A stretch of DNA of 41,578 nt from Collinsella sp. AF02-46-1. GTDB taxonomy: Bacteria > Actinomycetota > Coriobacteriia > Coriobacteriales > Coriobacteriaceae. Each line of letters starts with the position of its first letter. Within the stretch, counting starts at the first letter, position 1. A model generated the notes under the pieces. It ran no database searches and was not told where the DNA came from. It worked only from the letters and a program-made list of their open reading frames with translations. Below are positions 1 to 8,320 of the stretch, one piece after another. The translations under genes were made by a program, and so were the position numbers. The stretch is from NCBI RefSeq assembly GCF_003465825.1, contig NZ_QSBV01000019.1, positions 1-41,578 on the forward strand, given 5' to 3'.

Positions 1-10
1 GCAGGACGGA

Positions 11-47
11 GGAAGCCCCGCAGCGCGTAGCGCGCAGCGGGGCTTCC
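11..47 (-). terminator. Long GC-rich hairpin downstream of oppF
   Basis: The two 17-nt arms (11-27 and 31-47) pair around a 3-nt loop with a single A/A mismatch. It lies about 60 nt beyond the oppF stop codon, so it probably ends the opp operon transcript. Neither strand has a clear T-run after the stem, so it may instead be a Rho-assisted or RNA-protecting stem. Confidence 0.55.
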
Positions 48-106
48 GACATGTCCGAGGACGTTCTGAAAAGCAACACCAGGGCGGGCCCGAACGAGAA
101 CACCGA

Positions 107-1135
107 CTACAGGTCGATGTGCGATTCCTTGATCGGGAACGGCTCGGCGAAGTGGCAGGCGCAGCAGTGACCCGGTGCGACTTCCTTAAACTCGGGAAGC
201 TTCTCGGAGCAGATGCCCTGCGCGATCGGGCAGCGCGTGTGGAAACGGCAACCGGTCGGCGGATCCAGCGGCGACGGCGGATCGCCAGCGAGGATGATGC
301 GCTTGCGGGTCTTCTGGATATCAGGATCGGGAACCGGCACGGCAGACAGCAGCGACTGCGTGTACGGATGGTGAGGCTCGCTATAGAGCGTTTTCCAGTC
401 CGAAACCTCGACCATCTTGCCCAGGTACATAACGGCAACGCGATCGGAGATGTGCTGCACGACGGAAAGGTCGTGGGCAATAAACAGATACGCCGTACCG
501 AACTTGTCCTGCAGCTCCTTGAGCAGGTTCAGAACCTGGGCCTGAATGGAAACATCCAGAGCGGAAACGGGCTCGTCGCAGATGATCAGCTTGGGCTTCA
601 GAGCGAACGCGCGGGCGATGCCGACACGCTGACGCTGACCGCCCGAGAACTCGTGCGGATAGCGGTTGATGTGCTCGGGGTTCAGGCCGACGACGTCCAG
701 CAGCTCGCGGACGCGCTCAATGCGCTCCTCCTTGGTACCCACGCCATGAATGGTCATGGGCTCGGAGACGATCTCGCCAATGGTCATACGAGGATTAAGC
801 GAAGCATAGGGGTCCTGGAAGATGAACTGCATCTCGCGACGCATGTCCTTAATCTCATGCTTGCTCATCTCGGCAACATCTTTGCCCTGGAAGAACACTT
901 TGCCGGCCGTCGGCTTGGTCAGGCGCATGATGGTGCGGCCCGTGGTGGACTTACCGCAACCAGACTCGCCGACCAGGCCAAAGGTCTCGCCCGGATAAAT
1001 CTCGAACGAAATGTCATTCACAGCAGAGACGACACGCTTAGAGAAGCGCTTGGCGAACATGCCGGACTCAGCGGGAAACTCCTTAGAGAGGTGCTCGACC
1101 TTCAGCAGCGGAGTACGCTCGTTGGTATCTGCCAT
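107..1135 (-). CDS. oppF: Oligopeptide/dipeptide ABC transporter ATP-binding protein OppF/DppF
   Basis: One of two cytoplasmic ATPases that power peptide import through the OppBC channel. The 342-residue protein has Walker A GESGCGKST (about 56-64), the signature FSGGQ (163-167), Walker B LIICDE (183-188) and an H-loop His at 221. The C-terminal tail carries the GCRF..RCP....C cysteine motif typical of OppD/OppF/DppD/DppF proteins; it is reported to hold an iron-sulphur cluster in some members. Its ATG overlaps the oppD stop by one base (TAATG), indicating translational coupling. It is the last gene of the operon. Family assignment is firm, but the substrate (oligo- or dipeptide) cannot be read from the sequence. 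Confidence 0.93.
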   Translation of the reverse strand: MADTNERTPLLKVEHLSKEFPAESGMFAKRFSKRVVSAVNDISFEIYPGETFGLVGESGCGKSTTGRTIMRLTKPTAGKVFFQGKDVAEMSKHEIKDMRREMQFIFQDPYASLNPRMTIGEIVSEPMTIHGVGTKEERIERVRELLDVVGLNPEHINRYPHEFSGGQRQRVGIARAFALKPKLIICDEPVSALDVSIQAQVLNLLKELQDKFGTAYLFIAHDLSVVQHISDRVAVMYLGKMVEVSDWKTLYSEPHHPYTQSLLSAVPVPDPDIQKTRKRIILAGDPPSPLDPPTGCRFHTRCPIAQGICSEKLPEFKEVAPGHCCACHFAEPFPIKESHIDL

Positions 1136-2226
1136 TACGCCTCGCCTCCCTTCTTGGAATCCTTGCGCGTACGGGACGTCTCAGGAGCGTTCTTGAGGAA
1201 CTCGGGGTCACCGGAGTAGTGGCACGCAGAGTAATGACCAGACTCGGTGACAACGCGCTCGGGGCGCTGCTTGCGGCACTTGTCCGTCGCATAGGGGCAA
1301 CGAGGAGAGAACACGCAGCCCTCAGGCAAGTTCATGAGCGAAGGCGGGTTGCCGTGAATCGGCGTCAGCGGCTTCTTCTCATCGATAGCCTGCTCCGGGA
1401 TGGAGCGGATAAGGCCCCAGGTGTAGGGATGACGGCTCTCGTAGAAGATCTCTTCGGCAGTACCGAACTCGACGGGACGGCCGGCGTACATAACCATGAT
1501 CTTATCGGCCATATCGGCGACAACGCCAAGGTCGTGGGTGATCATGATAATGGCGTTGCCGTTCTTCTCCTGCATTTCCTGCATAAGCTCAATAATCTGA
1601 GCCTGAATGGTAACGTCCAGGGCAGTCGTAGGCTCGTCGGCAATCAGAATATCGGGATCGCAGGCAAGGGCCATAGCAATCATGACACGCTGACGCATAC
1701 CGCCCGAGAACTGGTGCGGATACTCATTGACGCGCTTCTCGGGCTCGGGAATGCCAACGAGGTCCAAAAGCTCGGTGGCGCGCTTGAGCGCCTCCTGCTT
1801 GGAGTAACCACGGTGCAGACGAAGGCCCTCACCCACCTGCTTGCCGATCTTATAGACCGGGTTCAAGGAGGTCATAGGATCCTGGAAGATCATCGCGATG
1901 TCGTTACCGCGGATGTGCTGCATCTCTTCCTCGGTCATCTCGAGGATAGAACGACCGCGATAGCGAACGTCGCCGCCCTCAATCTTTCCCGGAGGCATCG
2001 AGATGAGGCCCATGATGGTCATGGCGGTCACGGACTTACCGGAGCCGGACTCACCGACGACACCCAGGGTCTCGCCGCGATCGAGCGTGTAGGACACACC
2101 GTCGACAGCGCGAACGACACCGTCCTCGGTATGGAAATACATCTTGAGGTCATCGACCTCGAGCAGATGCTGGCCCTCGGGAACCGGCTGGTCCTTCAGG
2201 TCCACATAGTTCTTGTTCTTCTTCAT
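1135..2226 (-). CDS. oppD: Oligopeptide/dipeptide ABC transporter ATP-binding protein OppD/DppD
   Basis: Second ATPase of the transporter, 363 residues. It has Walker A GESGSGKS (58-65), the signature FSGGM (173-177), Walker B ILIADE (193-198), and the C-terminal GCVFSPRCP....C cysteine motif of this family. Methionine in the signature (SGGM rather than SGGQ) is usual for the OppD/DppD subgroup, which distinguishes it from the neighbouring OppF. It starts 2 nt after the permease stop codon and overlaps oppF by one base, so the genes are one transcriptional unit. Substrate class is inferred from the family only. Confidence 0.93.
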   Translation of the reverse strand: MKKNKNYVDLKDQPVPEGQHLLEVDDLKMYFHTEDGVVRAVDGVSYTLDRGETLGVVGESGSGKSVTAMTIMGLISMPPGKIEGGDVRYRGRSILEMTEEEMQHIRGNDIAMIFQDPMTSLNPVYKIGKQVGEGLRLHRGYSKQEALKRATELLDLVGIPEPEKRVNEYPHQFSGGMRQRVMIAMALACDPDILIADEPTTALDVTIQAQIIELMQEMQEKNGNAIIMITHDLGVVADMADKIMVMYAGRPVEFGTAEEIFYESRHPYTWGLIRSIPEQAIDEKKPLTPIHGNPPSLMNLPEGCVFSPRCPYATDKCRKQRPERVVTESGHYSACHYSGDPEFLKNAPETSRTRKDSKKGGEA

Positions 2227-2228
2227 CC

Positions 2229-3164
2229 TTATGCGTCCTTCATCTTGACGTCGAGGGCGTCGCGCAGACCGTCACCAAGCAGGGTGAAGGCGAGCACCGT
2301 CGAGAGAATTGCCAGACCGGGCATGATCATCATCCAGGGAGCAGTCAGCAGATACTGCTGACCGTCCTGAATCATGGAGCCCCACGAAGGCGTAGGCGGA
2401 ATAACGCCCATGCCGAGGAAGGACAGAGCGGACTCGGTCAGAATGGCGCCACCAATGTTCATAGTCGCGTAGACCACGATGGAGGCAACGGAGTTCGGGA
2501 AGATGTGACGCACGACGATACGAGCATCGGATGCACCCATCGCGCGCGCAGCGTCAACATAGTCGTTTTCCTTGACCGTCAGGATTGCAGATCGGAAGAC
2601 GCGCGCAATCGAAGGCCAGCCGAGAACACCGATGGCGATAAAGACGTTCTGAAGACCACGGCCGATAACGGCGATCATGGCGACGACGAACAGCACGTAC
2701 GGGAACGCTAGGAAGATATCCGCACAGCGCATGATGATCGTATCCCAGATTCCGCCGTAGAAACCGGCCAGAGCACCCATGACCAAACCGATCACCGTGG
2801 AGATGGCGGTGGCCATAATGCCGACGGACAGCGAAACGCGTGCACCGTAGATAACGCGGACGAGAATGTCGCGGCCAAGGGCGTCGGTGCCAAACGGGTG
2901 CTCGGCACACGGAGCCAGCAGCGACGTCTCGGCCATGGTGGTCGAGTCGGAAGCCGTCGGCGAACCGAGCCAGGGCTTAGCCCACAGATCGGCGGTCAGG
3001 GCAACCAAAACGACGATGATAATCCAGCAGACACCGATAACGGCGAGCTTGTTCTTACGAAGACGCTTAAAAGCGTCGCCCCACAGCGTGCGGGACTTGG
3101 CGGGAGCAGATGCGGCCTTGGTGGCGGTAGCTTGCTCCTGAGACTGAGAATCAGTTTCCTGCAT
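2229..3164 (-). CDS. oppC: Oligopeptide/dipeptide ABC transporter permease OppC/DppC
   Basis: Inner-membrane permease of 311 residues. A cytoplasmic N-terminus (about 40 residues, rich in Ala, Lys and Gln) precedes the first membrane segment (IGVCWIIIVVLVALTADLW). The FGTDALGRDILVRVIYGAR motif typical of the OppC/DppC family follows, then five more hydrophobic segments. The EAA-type coupling loop is visible as AARAMGASDARIVVRHIFPN. A strong ribosome-binding site (AAGGGAGG) precedes the ATG and overlaps the oppB stop codon. It forms the translocation pore with OppB. Confidence 0.92.
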   Translation of the reverse strand: MQETDSQSQEQATATKAASAPAKSRTLWGDAFKRLRKNKLAVIGVCWIIIVVLVALTADLWAKPWLGSPTASDSTTMAETSLLAPCAEHPFGTDALGRDILVRVIYGARVSLSVGIMATAISTVIGLVMGALAGFYGGIWDTIIMRCADIFLAFPYVLFVVAMIAVIGRGLQNVFIAIGVLGWPSIARVFRSAILTVKENDYVDAARAMGASDARIVVRHIFPNSVASIVVYATMNIGGAILTESALSFLGMGVIPPTPSWGSMIQDGQQYLLTAPWMMIMPGLAILSTVLAFTLLGDGLRDALDVKMKDA

Positions 3165-3178
3165 GAGACGTACCTCCC

Positions 3179-4216
3179 TTAGGCCTTATCCGACGGACCG
3201 CCAAGGCGGATACGCGGGTCGAGGAATGCATAGCTAATGTCGACGAGCAGGTTGATCACCATGACGACGACAACGATGAGCGTAACGCCGCCCATAACGA
3301 TGGGCCAGTCACGCATGCTAATAGCGCGATAGACCTCATAGCCGATACCGGGCCAGTTAAAGACCGTCTCGGTCAGGATGGCGCCCGAAAGCATGCCGCC
3401 AAAGTCGACACCAATATAGGTAACGACGGGGATGAGTGCATTCTTAAGCGCATGCTTGATGATGATCGCGCGATTGGAGAGACCCTTGGCCTTTGCCGTA
3501 CGGATGTAATCCTGGTTCATGACGTCAAGCAGCTGCGAGCGCATAATGCGGGCAGCATAAGCGGTCGAAACCGAAGCCAGCGTAATGGTCGGAAGCACAT
3601 AGTGCATCCAATCCTGATACTGAGAGCTGGAACCGCCGGCACCCGAAATCGGCATGGAGAATGCGCCGCCGGTGGCATCCTTGAGGATGACGCCAAAGAA
3701 CAGCTGCAGCAACATACCGAGCCAGAAGGCCGGGACGGCAACGAGGATCGACGTGGTGAGCGTTACCAAAATATCCCAGAAGGAATAACGCTTAACCGCC
3801 GAAATGATACCCGCACCGATACCCATGATTGCCTCGAGTACGATGGCGCACGCGGCAAGTTTGACCGTATACGGATACTTCTGGGCAAAGATTTCCGTAA
3901 CCGGCAGCTTGCGCTGATACGAATTGCCCAGATCGCCATGAAGCAGGCCGTTCATGTAATACAAGTAACGGTCCACGAGCGACGTTTGAACGGGGTCGCC
4001 GTTCTCGTCAAGGATCGCGTTGCCGTCCTCGTCCGTCTGGACCAGGTGATAGCGGACGCGAAGCTGAAGCTCCACCTCGGGGGACAGAGCCTTGTCTCCA
4101 CCGATCAGCTTGATCGGATCTCCCGGCACGATATTCTGGAGGGCGAACAGAATCAGCGTAACGCCCAAAAATACCGGGATGAACTGAAGCACACGTTTAA
4201 CGATGTACTTACCCAT
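3179..4216 (-). CDS. oppB: Oligopeptide/dipeptide ABC transporter permease OppB/DppB
   Basis: Inner-membrane permease of 345 residues with the OppB/DppB hallmark N-terminus (one membrane segment, then PGDP at about 31-34), a long extracytoplasmic loop and five further membrane segments. The coupling loop reads TAKAKGLSNRAIIIKHALKNA. The first extracytoplasmic loop contains an acidic Asp/Asn/Gly-rich stretch (about 61-77) with two similar units, DEDGNA and DENGDP, not usual in this family. A GGGGAG ribosome-binding site supports the ATG. It is separated from oppA by 156 bp with an attenuator-like hairpin. Confidence 0.92.
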   Translation of the reverse strand: MGKYIVKRVLQFIPVFLGVTLILFALQNIVPGDPIKLIGGDKALSPEVELQLRVRYHLVQTDEDGNAILDENGDPVQTSLVDRYLYYMNGLLHGDLGNSYQRKLPVTEIFAQKYPYTVKLAACAIVLEAIMGIGAGIISAVKRYSFWDILVTLTTSILVAVPAFWLGMLLQLFFGVILKDATGGAFSMPISGAGGSSSQYQDWMHYVLPTITLASVSTAYAARIMRSQLLDVMNQDYIRTAKAKGLSNRAIIIKHALKNALIPVVTYIGVDFGGMLSGAILTETVFNWPGIGYEVYRAISMRDWPIVMGGVTLIVVVVMVINLLVDISYAFLDPRIRLGGPSDKA

Positions 4217-4246
4217 ACCACTCCCCTATCTAGGGATTAACCTAAA

Positions 4247-4276
4247 TGGGATGCCGATCGCCAGACCGGCATCCCA
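4247..4276 (-). terminator. Intra-operon hairpin between oppA and oppB
   Basis: A perfect 10-bp stem (TGGGATGCCG at 4247-4256, CGGCATCCCA at 4267-4276) with a 10-nt loop, followed on the minus strand by TTTAGG. The weak T-run suggests partial termination or 3'-end protection, keeping the binding protein mRNA more abundant than the permease/ATPase mRNA. Confidence 0.65.
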
Positions 4277-4372
4277 AAATTACCATCAGCCAGTTTACCC
4301 CAGGTTAGGGAGAACTGTATGTTTCCCATGAGGTCTACGTAAATACTTGACCCTCACGGAAGCTGCAAACTC

Positions 4373-6049
4373 TTAGGCGAGCTCAGCGGTACCCAGCTCG
4401 GCGTGCTTCTGCGGATCGACATAGAGGTGCTTGATGCGATCGGAGCCGGCGATGGTGTGCGTGTAGAACATCACCGGGATGACCGGGCAGTCGGCAGCGA
4501 CCATTGCGTCGGCCTCCTGCATCTTAGCGACGCGCTCTTCGTCGTCAACCGTGGTACGAGCCTCGTCGACCTTGGCGTCGAACTCGGGGTTGTTGTAACC
4601 AGAGCGGTTGTCGCCACCGAGAGAGGCAGAGTGGAACAGCGGATACAGGAAGTTGTCCATGATCGGGTAGTCGGCAATCCAGCCCAGACGACCGAACTGA
4701 TAGTTGAAGTTCTGGTACTGCTCGAGCAGCGCAGACCACTCAGGGGTATCGGAGACAGCGGTAACGCCAACCTTGGCGAGGTCGCCAATGATGGACTCCA
4801 TGATCTCCTTGTGACCACCGTCCTGGTTGTAGGAAAGGGTCACGTTAATGCCACGATCGCCGTTAGCGCCGGCAGGAGCAACCTTGTCGAGGTACTCGTT
4901 AGCCTTGTCGACGTCGTAGGCGCAGAACTCCCATGCGCCTTCCTTGTAGCCATCGATGCCCGGAGGAACAATGCCGTCGGCGGGGGTACGGGTACCCTTG
5001 AAGATGGTCTTGCAGATGGCCTCGCGGTTAATGGCCAGGGAGATACCCCTGCGCAGGTCGGCGTTGTTGAACGGCTCGGCCGTGGTGTTACACGTCAGAT
5101 AGTACGTGGAAGGCTCGGAGCCGAGCAGCATGCGCTCGCCATCACCCATGGTGTAGCCGTCCTTGGACACGCCGCGATCCTTCTTGGCAGCGTCGATCTG
5201 AGCAACGGGAACGTCGCAGATATCGAGGTTACCGGCCTGGAACTCCTTGTAGGCGGTCTCCACGTCCTTGATGACCTGGAAGTGGATGCCATCGATCTTG
5301 GCCTTGTCGCCATAGTAATCGTCGAACTTCTTGAGGTTGATCTCCTGACCATCCTCCCACTTGCCGTCCATCATGAACGGGCCGTTACCGATCGGGGCAA
5401 GGTAGAAGCTCTTAACATCGGACTCGGCGCACTCGGGAACCGGGGACAGAGCCGGGTGAGAGGCGACGAAGGGGAAGTCGGCGTAAGCGGAAGACAGCTT
5501 AACGACGAGGGTCTCATCGTCGGGGCAAGTAACACCGCTGAGCTCGGTAGCGTTACCGGCAAGCAGATCGTCATAGCCCTCGACCATGGAAAGGTGATAG
5601 GAGACCTCGGAAGGACCGTACTCGGTAGCGATGGCTGACTTGGTGTTGACCAGACGCTCCCAAGCGAGCTTGAAGGACTTGGAGGTAACGTCGTCACCGT
5701 TGTGGAACTTGGCCTTCTTGATCTTGAAGGTGAACTCGGTGGCGTCGTCGTTGGCCTCGAAGGACTCGCAAGCCAGCGGGACGATCTTGCCCTTCTCGGC
5801 GTCGTAAGAGGTCAGAGCATCGAACAGCTGGTACTCGACCTGAGTGCCCTGATCCTCCTGGACGTTGTAGGGGTCGATGCAGACCGGGTTGTTGATGTAG
5901 AAGTTCAGCGTCGAACCGGACTCAGAACCGGAAGCGTCGCCGCCCTTCTTGCCGCATGCGGCAAGAAAAGCCATGGAGCTCGCAGCAAGGGTACCGCCGA
6001 CAAAGGCGCGACGACCCATAACGGGCTGGTGGAACATAGAATCAGCCAT
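4373..6049 (-). CDS. oppA: Peptide ABC transporter substrate-binding lipoprotein OppA/DppA
   Basis: Extracytoplasmic peptide-binding protein (SBP family 5), 558 residues, that delivers substrate to OppBC. The N-terminus carries a twin-arginine motif (GRRAFVGG, about 12-19), a hydrophobic stretch and a lipobox ending LAAC with Cys32 as lipid anchor; GKKGGDASGSESGS is the linker of the mature protein. The body is typical of the family (VQEDQGTQVEYQLFDALTSYD, later NNADLRRGISLAINREAI). AAGGAGG lies 5 nt before the chosen ATG; a second ATG at codon 5 is less well placed. It is the first gene of the opp operon. The exact peptide specificity is unknown. Confidence 0.92.
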   Translation of the reverse strand: MADSMFHQPVMGRRAFVGGTLAASSMAFLAACGKKGGDASGSESGSTLNFYINNPVCIDPYNVQEDQGTQVEYQLFDALTSYDAEKGKIVPLACESFEANDDATEFTFKIKKAKFHNGDDVTSKSFKLAWERLVNTKSAIATEYGPSEVSYHLSMVEGYDDLLAGNATELSGVTCPDDETLVVKLSSAYADFPFVASHPALSPVPECAESDVKSFYLAPIGNGPFMMDGKWEDGQEINLKKFDDYYGDKAKIDGIHFQVIKDVETAYKEFQAGNLDICDVPVAQIDAAKKDRGVSKDGYTMGDGERMLLGSEPSTYYLTCNTTAEPFNNADLRRGISLAINREAICKTIFKGTRTPADGIVPPGIDGYKEGAWEFCAYDVDKANEYLDKVAPAGANGDRGINVTLSYNQDGGHKEIMESIIGDLAKVGVTAVSDTPEWSALLEQYQNFNYQFGRLGWIADYPIMDNFLYPLFHSASLGGDNRSGYNNPEFDAKVDEARTTVDDEERVAKMQEADAMVAADCPVIPVMFYTHTIAGSDRIKHLYVDPQKHAELGTAELA

Positions 6050-6290
6050 GCCATCCTCCTTATGAGATAGGACAAAGAAATGTTCAGTCGGACATATGTC
6101 GAGACAATCCGATCCGAACCATCAAAACGCCGCCCGCTGCTATGGCTGGTTATGCACAACAGACCAACGTTTTGCAATATAGTAGCGCATTTTATGCACG
6201 ATTTAGGGCTAATTCCGGTTAACGGTCGAGAATTTCTTTAGTTGGGCGAAGTATGTGGGGATATTTTGACTCTGTTACAAGTCTGTAAAC
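6050..6290 (-). promoter_or_regulatory. oppA promoter/operator region
   Basis: Gene-free region driving the opp operon. On the minus strand TATATT (a possible -10) is followed at once by GCAAAACGTTGG (AAAACGTT core at 6166-6173), which would overlap the start point. The octamer TTATGCAC occurs twice in the same orientation (6150-6157, 6192-6199), 42 bp apart. A perfect 10-bp palindrome GACATATGTC lies at 6091-6100 in the presumed leader. No strong -35 was seen, so the exact promoter is uncertain. Confidence 0.5.
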
Positions 6291-6320
6291 AAAAAGGGCC
6301 CCGCACATGCGGGACCCTTT
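6291..6320 (-). terminator. secG intrinsic terminator
   Basis: Twelve-base-pair stem (6293-6304 with 6309-6320, one G-T wobble) around a 4-nt loop, followed on the minus strand by TTTTTGTTT. It lies 22 nt beyond the secG stop codon. Confidence 0.9.
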
Positions 6321-6342
6321 ACAAACGTATATACGCCGATGC

Positions 6343-6597
6343 TTAGTAGCCGACGATACCCTGCGGGAAGAAGAACATGCACAGAACGACACACACGGCA
6401 AAAACGACGGCCATAATTACCGTCAGGCGATCGAGGTTCTGCTCCATGACGCCCGTGGCAGAGCTGGAGTTATACAGCGAGCTAGCGATCATATCCGAAA
6501 CGCCGGTGCCCTTACCGGAATGCATCAGAACGAGAATCGTCAGCGCCACGGCAGAAACAGCCCAAACGACAAACAGAAGAATCTGGAACGGACCCAT
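6343..6597 (-). CDS. secG: Preprotein translocase subunit SecG
   Basis: Small auxiliary subunit of the SecYEG protein-export channel, 84 residues. There are two hydrophobic segments (about 4-24 and 58-78) joined by a cytoplasmic loop with the SecG-typical Gly/Ser-rich stretch HSGKGTGVSD. TAAGGAGC precedes the ATG at a good distance. secG at the end of a gap-pgk-tpiA run is the standard actinobacterial arrangement; here gpmI lies between tpiA and secG. It is flanked by strong terminators on both sides and probably has its own promoter in the 6598-6700 interval, although no convincing -35/-10 pair was found. Confidence 0.95.
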   Translation of the reverse strand: MGPFQILLFVVWAVSAVALTILVLMHSGKGTGVSDMIASSLYNSSSATGVMEQNLDRLTVIMAVVFAVCVVLCMFFFPQGIVGY

Positions 6598-6663
6598 AGA
6601 TAAGCTCCTTAATAGAACAATTCAAACTCCAGTACTGTACCACAACCTTCAACACTCCCCCAC

Positions 6664-6694
6664 CTGCCATTTAGGGACGGGGTAGAAATGGCAG
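6664..6694. repeat. REP-like palindrome between gpmI and secG
   Basis: Perfect 9-bp inverted repeat CTGCCATTT (6664-6672) / AAATGGCAG (6686-6694) enclosing a 13-nt G-rich loop that contains GGGACGGGG. It is not followed by a T-run, lies beside a separate true terminator, and resembles repetitive extragenic palindromes. Copy number cannot be tested from one window. Confidence 0.4.
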
Positions 6695-6701
6695 AAATAC
6701 C

Positions 6702-6736
6702 AAAAAGGGGGTCGTCCGGTTGTGGACAACCCCCTT
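6702..6736 (-). terminator. gpmI (glycolytic operon) intrinsic terminator
   Basis: Thirteen-base-pair stem (6705-6717 with 6724-6736, one G-T wobble), 6-nt loop, followed on the minus strand by TTTTTGG. It begins 25 nt after the gpmI stop codon and ends the pgk-tpiA-gpmI transcript. Confidence 0.9.
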
Positions 6737-6761
6737 ACTAGAAAACGGTATTTGTTTTCTA

Positions 6762-8315
6762 TTAGGCCTCGGTGGCGAGCACGCGACCCGTCATCTCGGC
6801 GGAAGGCTCAATACCAGCCATGGTGAGCATGGTCGGAGCGATATCGGAAAGACGGCCGTCCTCGATACCGGTGAGCTTGGCCTTATCATCAACGATGATG
6901 AACGGCACGCGGTTGGTGGTGTGAGCCGTAAACGGATGCTTGGAACCGTCGGAAGCAACGTCAAACATGTGATCGGCGTTGCCATGGTCGGCGGTAATCA
7001 GCGCAAAGCCACCCTTGGCGAGAATCGCCGGGACAACCTTGGACAAAGCATCGTCAACAGCCTCGACGGCCTTAACGGCGGCGTCGAAGACACCGGTGTG
7101 ACCAACCATGTCGCAGTTCGCGAAGTTCACGATGTAGAAATCAGCGCGATCCTCGTTGATTGCGGCGACGAGCTTCTCGGTAACCTCGGGAGCGCTCATC
7201 TCGGGCTGCAGATCGTAGGTAGCGACCTTGGGGGAAGCGACGAGCACGCGCTCCTCGCCCTCCTTGGGCTCCTCGATGCCGCCGTTGAGGAAGAACGTAA
7301 CGTGGGCGTACTTCTCGGTCTCGGCGGTGTGCAGCTGCTTCAGGCCATTGGCGGCGATAACGTCGGCCAGGACGTTCTCGGGGAACGTCTTGGGGAAGGC
7401 GACCTCGACGTCAAACGTCGGATCGTACTCGGTCATCGTCACAAAGTGCGAAAGCTTGATCTGCTCGCGCTCAAAGCCGTCGAACTCCTTGTCCGTGAAC
7501 ACGCGGGTCATCTGACGAGCACGGTCGGGACGGAAGTTGAAGAAGATGGCCGCGTCGCCCTCGTGGATGCCCTCGTTGTGGGCAGCGAAGGGCTCGACGA
7601 ACTCGTCGCCGCGCGGATCCTTCTCATAGTAGGCCTTGATACCGGCAACGGGGTCGGTATCGGCATCGGACGCGTTGACCATGACGTCGTAGGCGCGCTG
7701 GATGCGCTCCCAACGATTATCGCGGTCCATGGCCCAATAACGGCCCGAGACGGTGGCAACGCGAGCGTCGCAACCAGTCTCCTCGGAGATCTTAGCCAGG
7801 AAGGCGCAGAACTCACTCATGTAACCGGCACCGGACTGCGGGTCAACGTCGCGGCCATCCATGAAGGCGTGGACGCGAACGGTCTTGACACCATGCTCGG
7901 CAGCCATCTTGACCAGAGCCTCGACGTGGTTCATGTGAGAATGAACACCGCCAGGGCTCATAAGGCCCATGAGGTGAAGGGTCTTGCCGTCAGCCTTGAC
8001 GTCGTCCATAGCCTTGACGAAAACCTCGTTCTTGGCGATGGAGCCGTCCTTGATGGCGTTGTTGATGCGCGAAAGCTCCTGGAACACGATGCGGCCGGCA
8101 CCGATGTTGAGGTGACCCACCTCGGAGTTACCCATCTGGCCATCGGGAAGACCCACGTCCTCGCCCGAAGCGCCGAGCGTGGTGTGGGGATACTGAGCGT
8201 ACAGGCTATCAAGGAAGGGCGTCTTGGCAGCGGCGACGGCGTTCTCGCCATCGGCCGGAGCAAGGCCGCAACCATCCATGATGATCAGGAGTGCAGGAAG
8301 ATGACGCTGTGCCAT
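6762..8315 (-). CDS. gpmI: 2,3-bisphosphoglycerate-independent phosphoglycerate mutase
   Basis: Interconverts 3- and 2-phosphoglycerate in glycolysis using two manganese ions and a phosphoserine intermediate. The 517-residue length is normal for the independent-type enzyme. The metal Asp is in the N-terminal IIMDGCG (Asp14), the nucleophile Ser64 in GQMGNSEVGH, and C-terminal metal ligands in ITADHGNADHM. Substrate-loop arginines are visible in FRPDRARQMTR. It starts 5 nt after tpiA stops and is the last gene of the pgk-tpiA-gpmI unit. Confidence 0.96.
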   Translation of the reverse strand: MAQRHLPALLIIMDGCGLAPADGENAVAAAKTPFLDSLYAQYPHTTLGASGEDVGLPDGQMGNSEVGHLNIGAGRIVFQELSRINNAIKDGSIAKNEVFVKAMDDVKADGKTLHLMGLMSPGGVHSHMNHVEALVKMAAEHGVKTVRVHAFMDGRDVDPQSGAGYMSEFCAFLAKISEETGCDARVATVSGRYWAMDRDNRWERIQRAYDVMVNASDADTDPVAGIKAYYEKDPRGDEFVEPFAAHNEGIHEGDAAIFFNFRPDRARQMTRVFTDKEFDGFEREQIKLSHFVTMTEYDPTFDVEVAFPKTFPENVLADVIAANGLKQLHTAETEKYAHVTFFLNGGIEEPKEGEERVLVASPKVATYDLQPEMSAPEVTEKLVAAINEDRADFYIVNFANCDMVGHTGVFDAAVKAVEAVDDALSKVVPAILAKGGFALITADHGNADHMFDVASDGSKHPFTAHTTNRVPFIIVDDKAKLTGIEDGRLSDIAPTMLTMAGIEPSAEMTGRVLATEA

Positions 8316-8320
8316 ATGTC

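Noticed and set aside
6630..6637. CAGTACTG palindrome upstream of secG
   Set aside because: Eight base pairs is too short to support a regulatory call, and it has no second copy near other promoters in the window.
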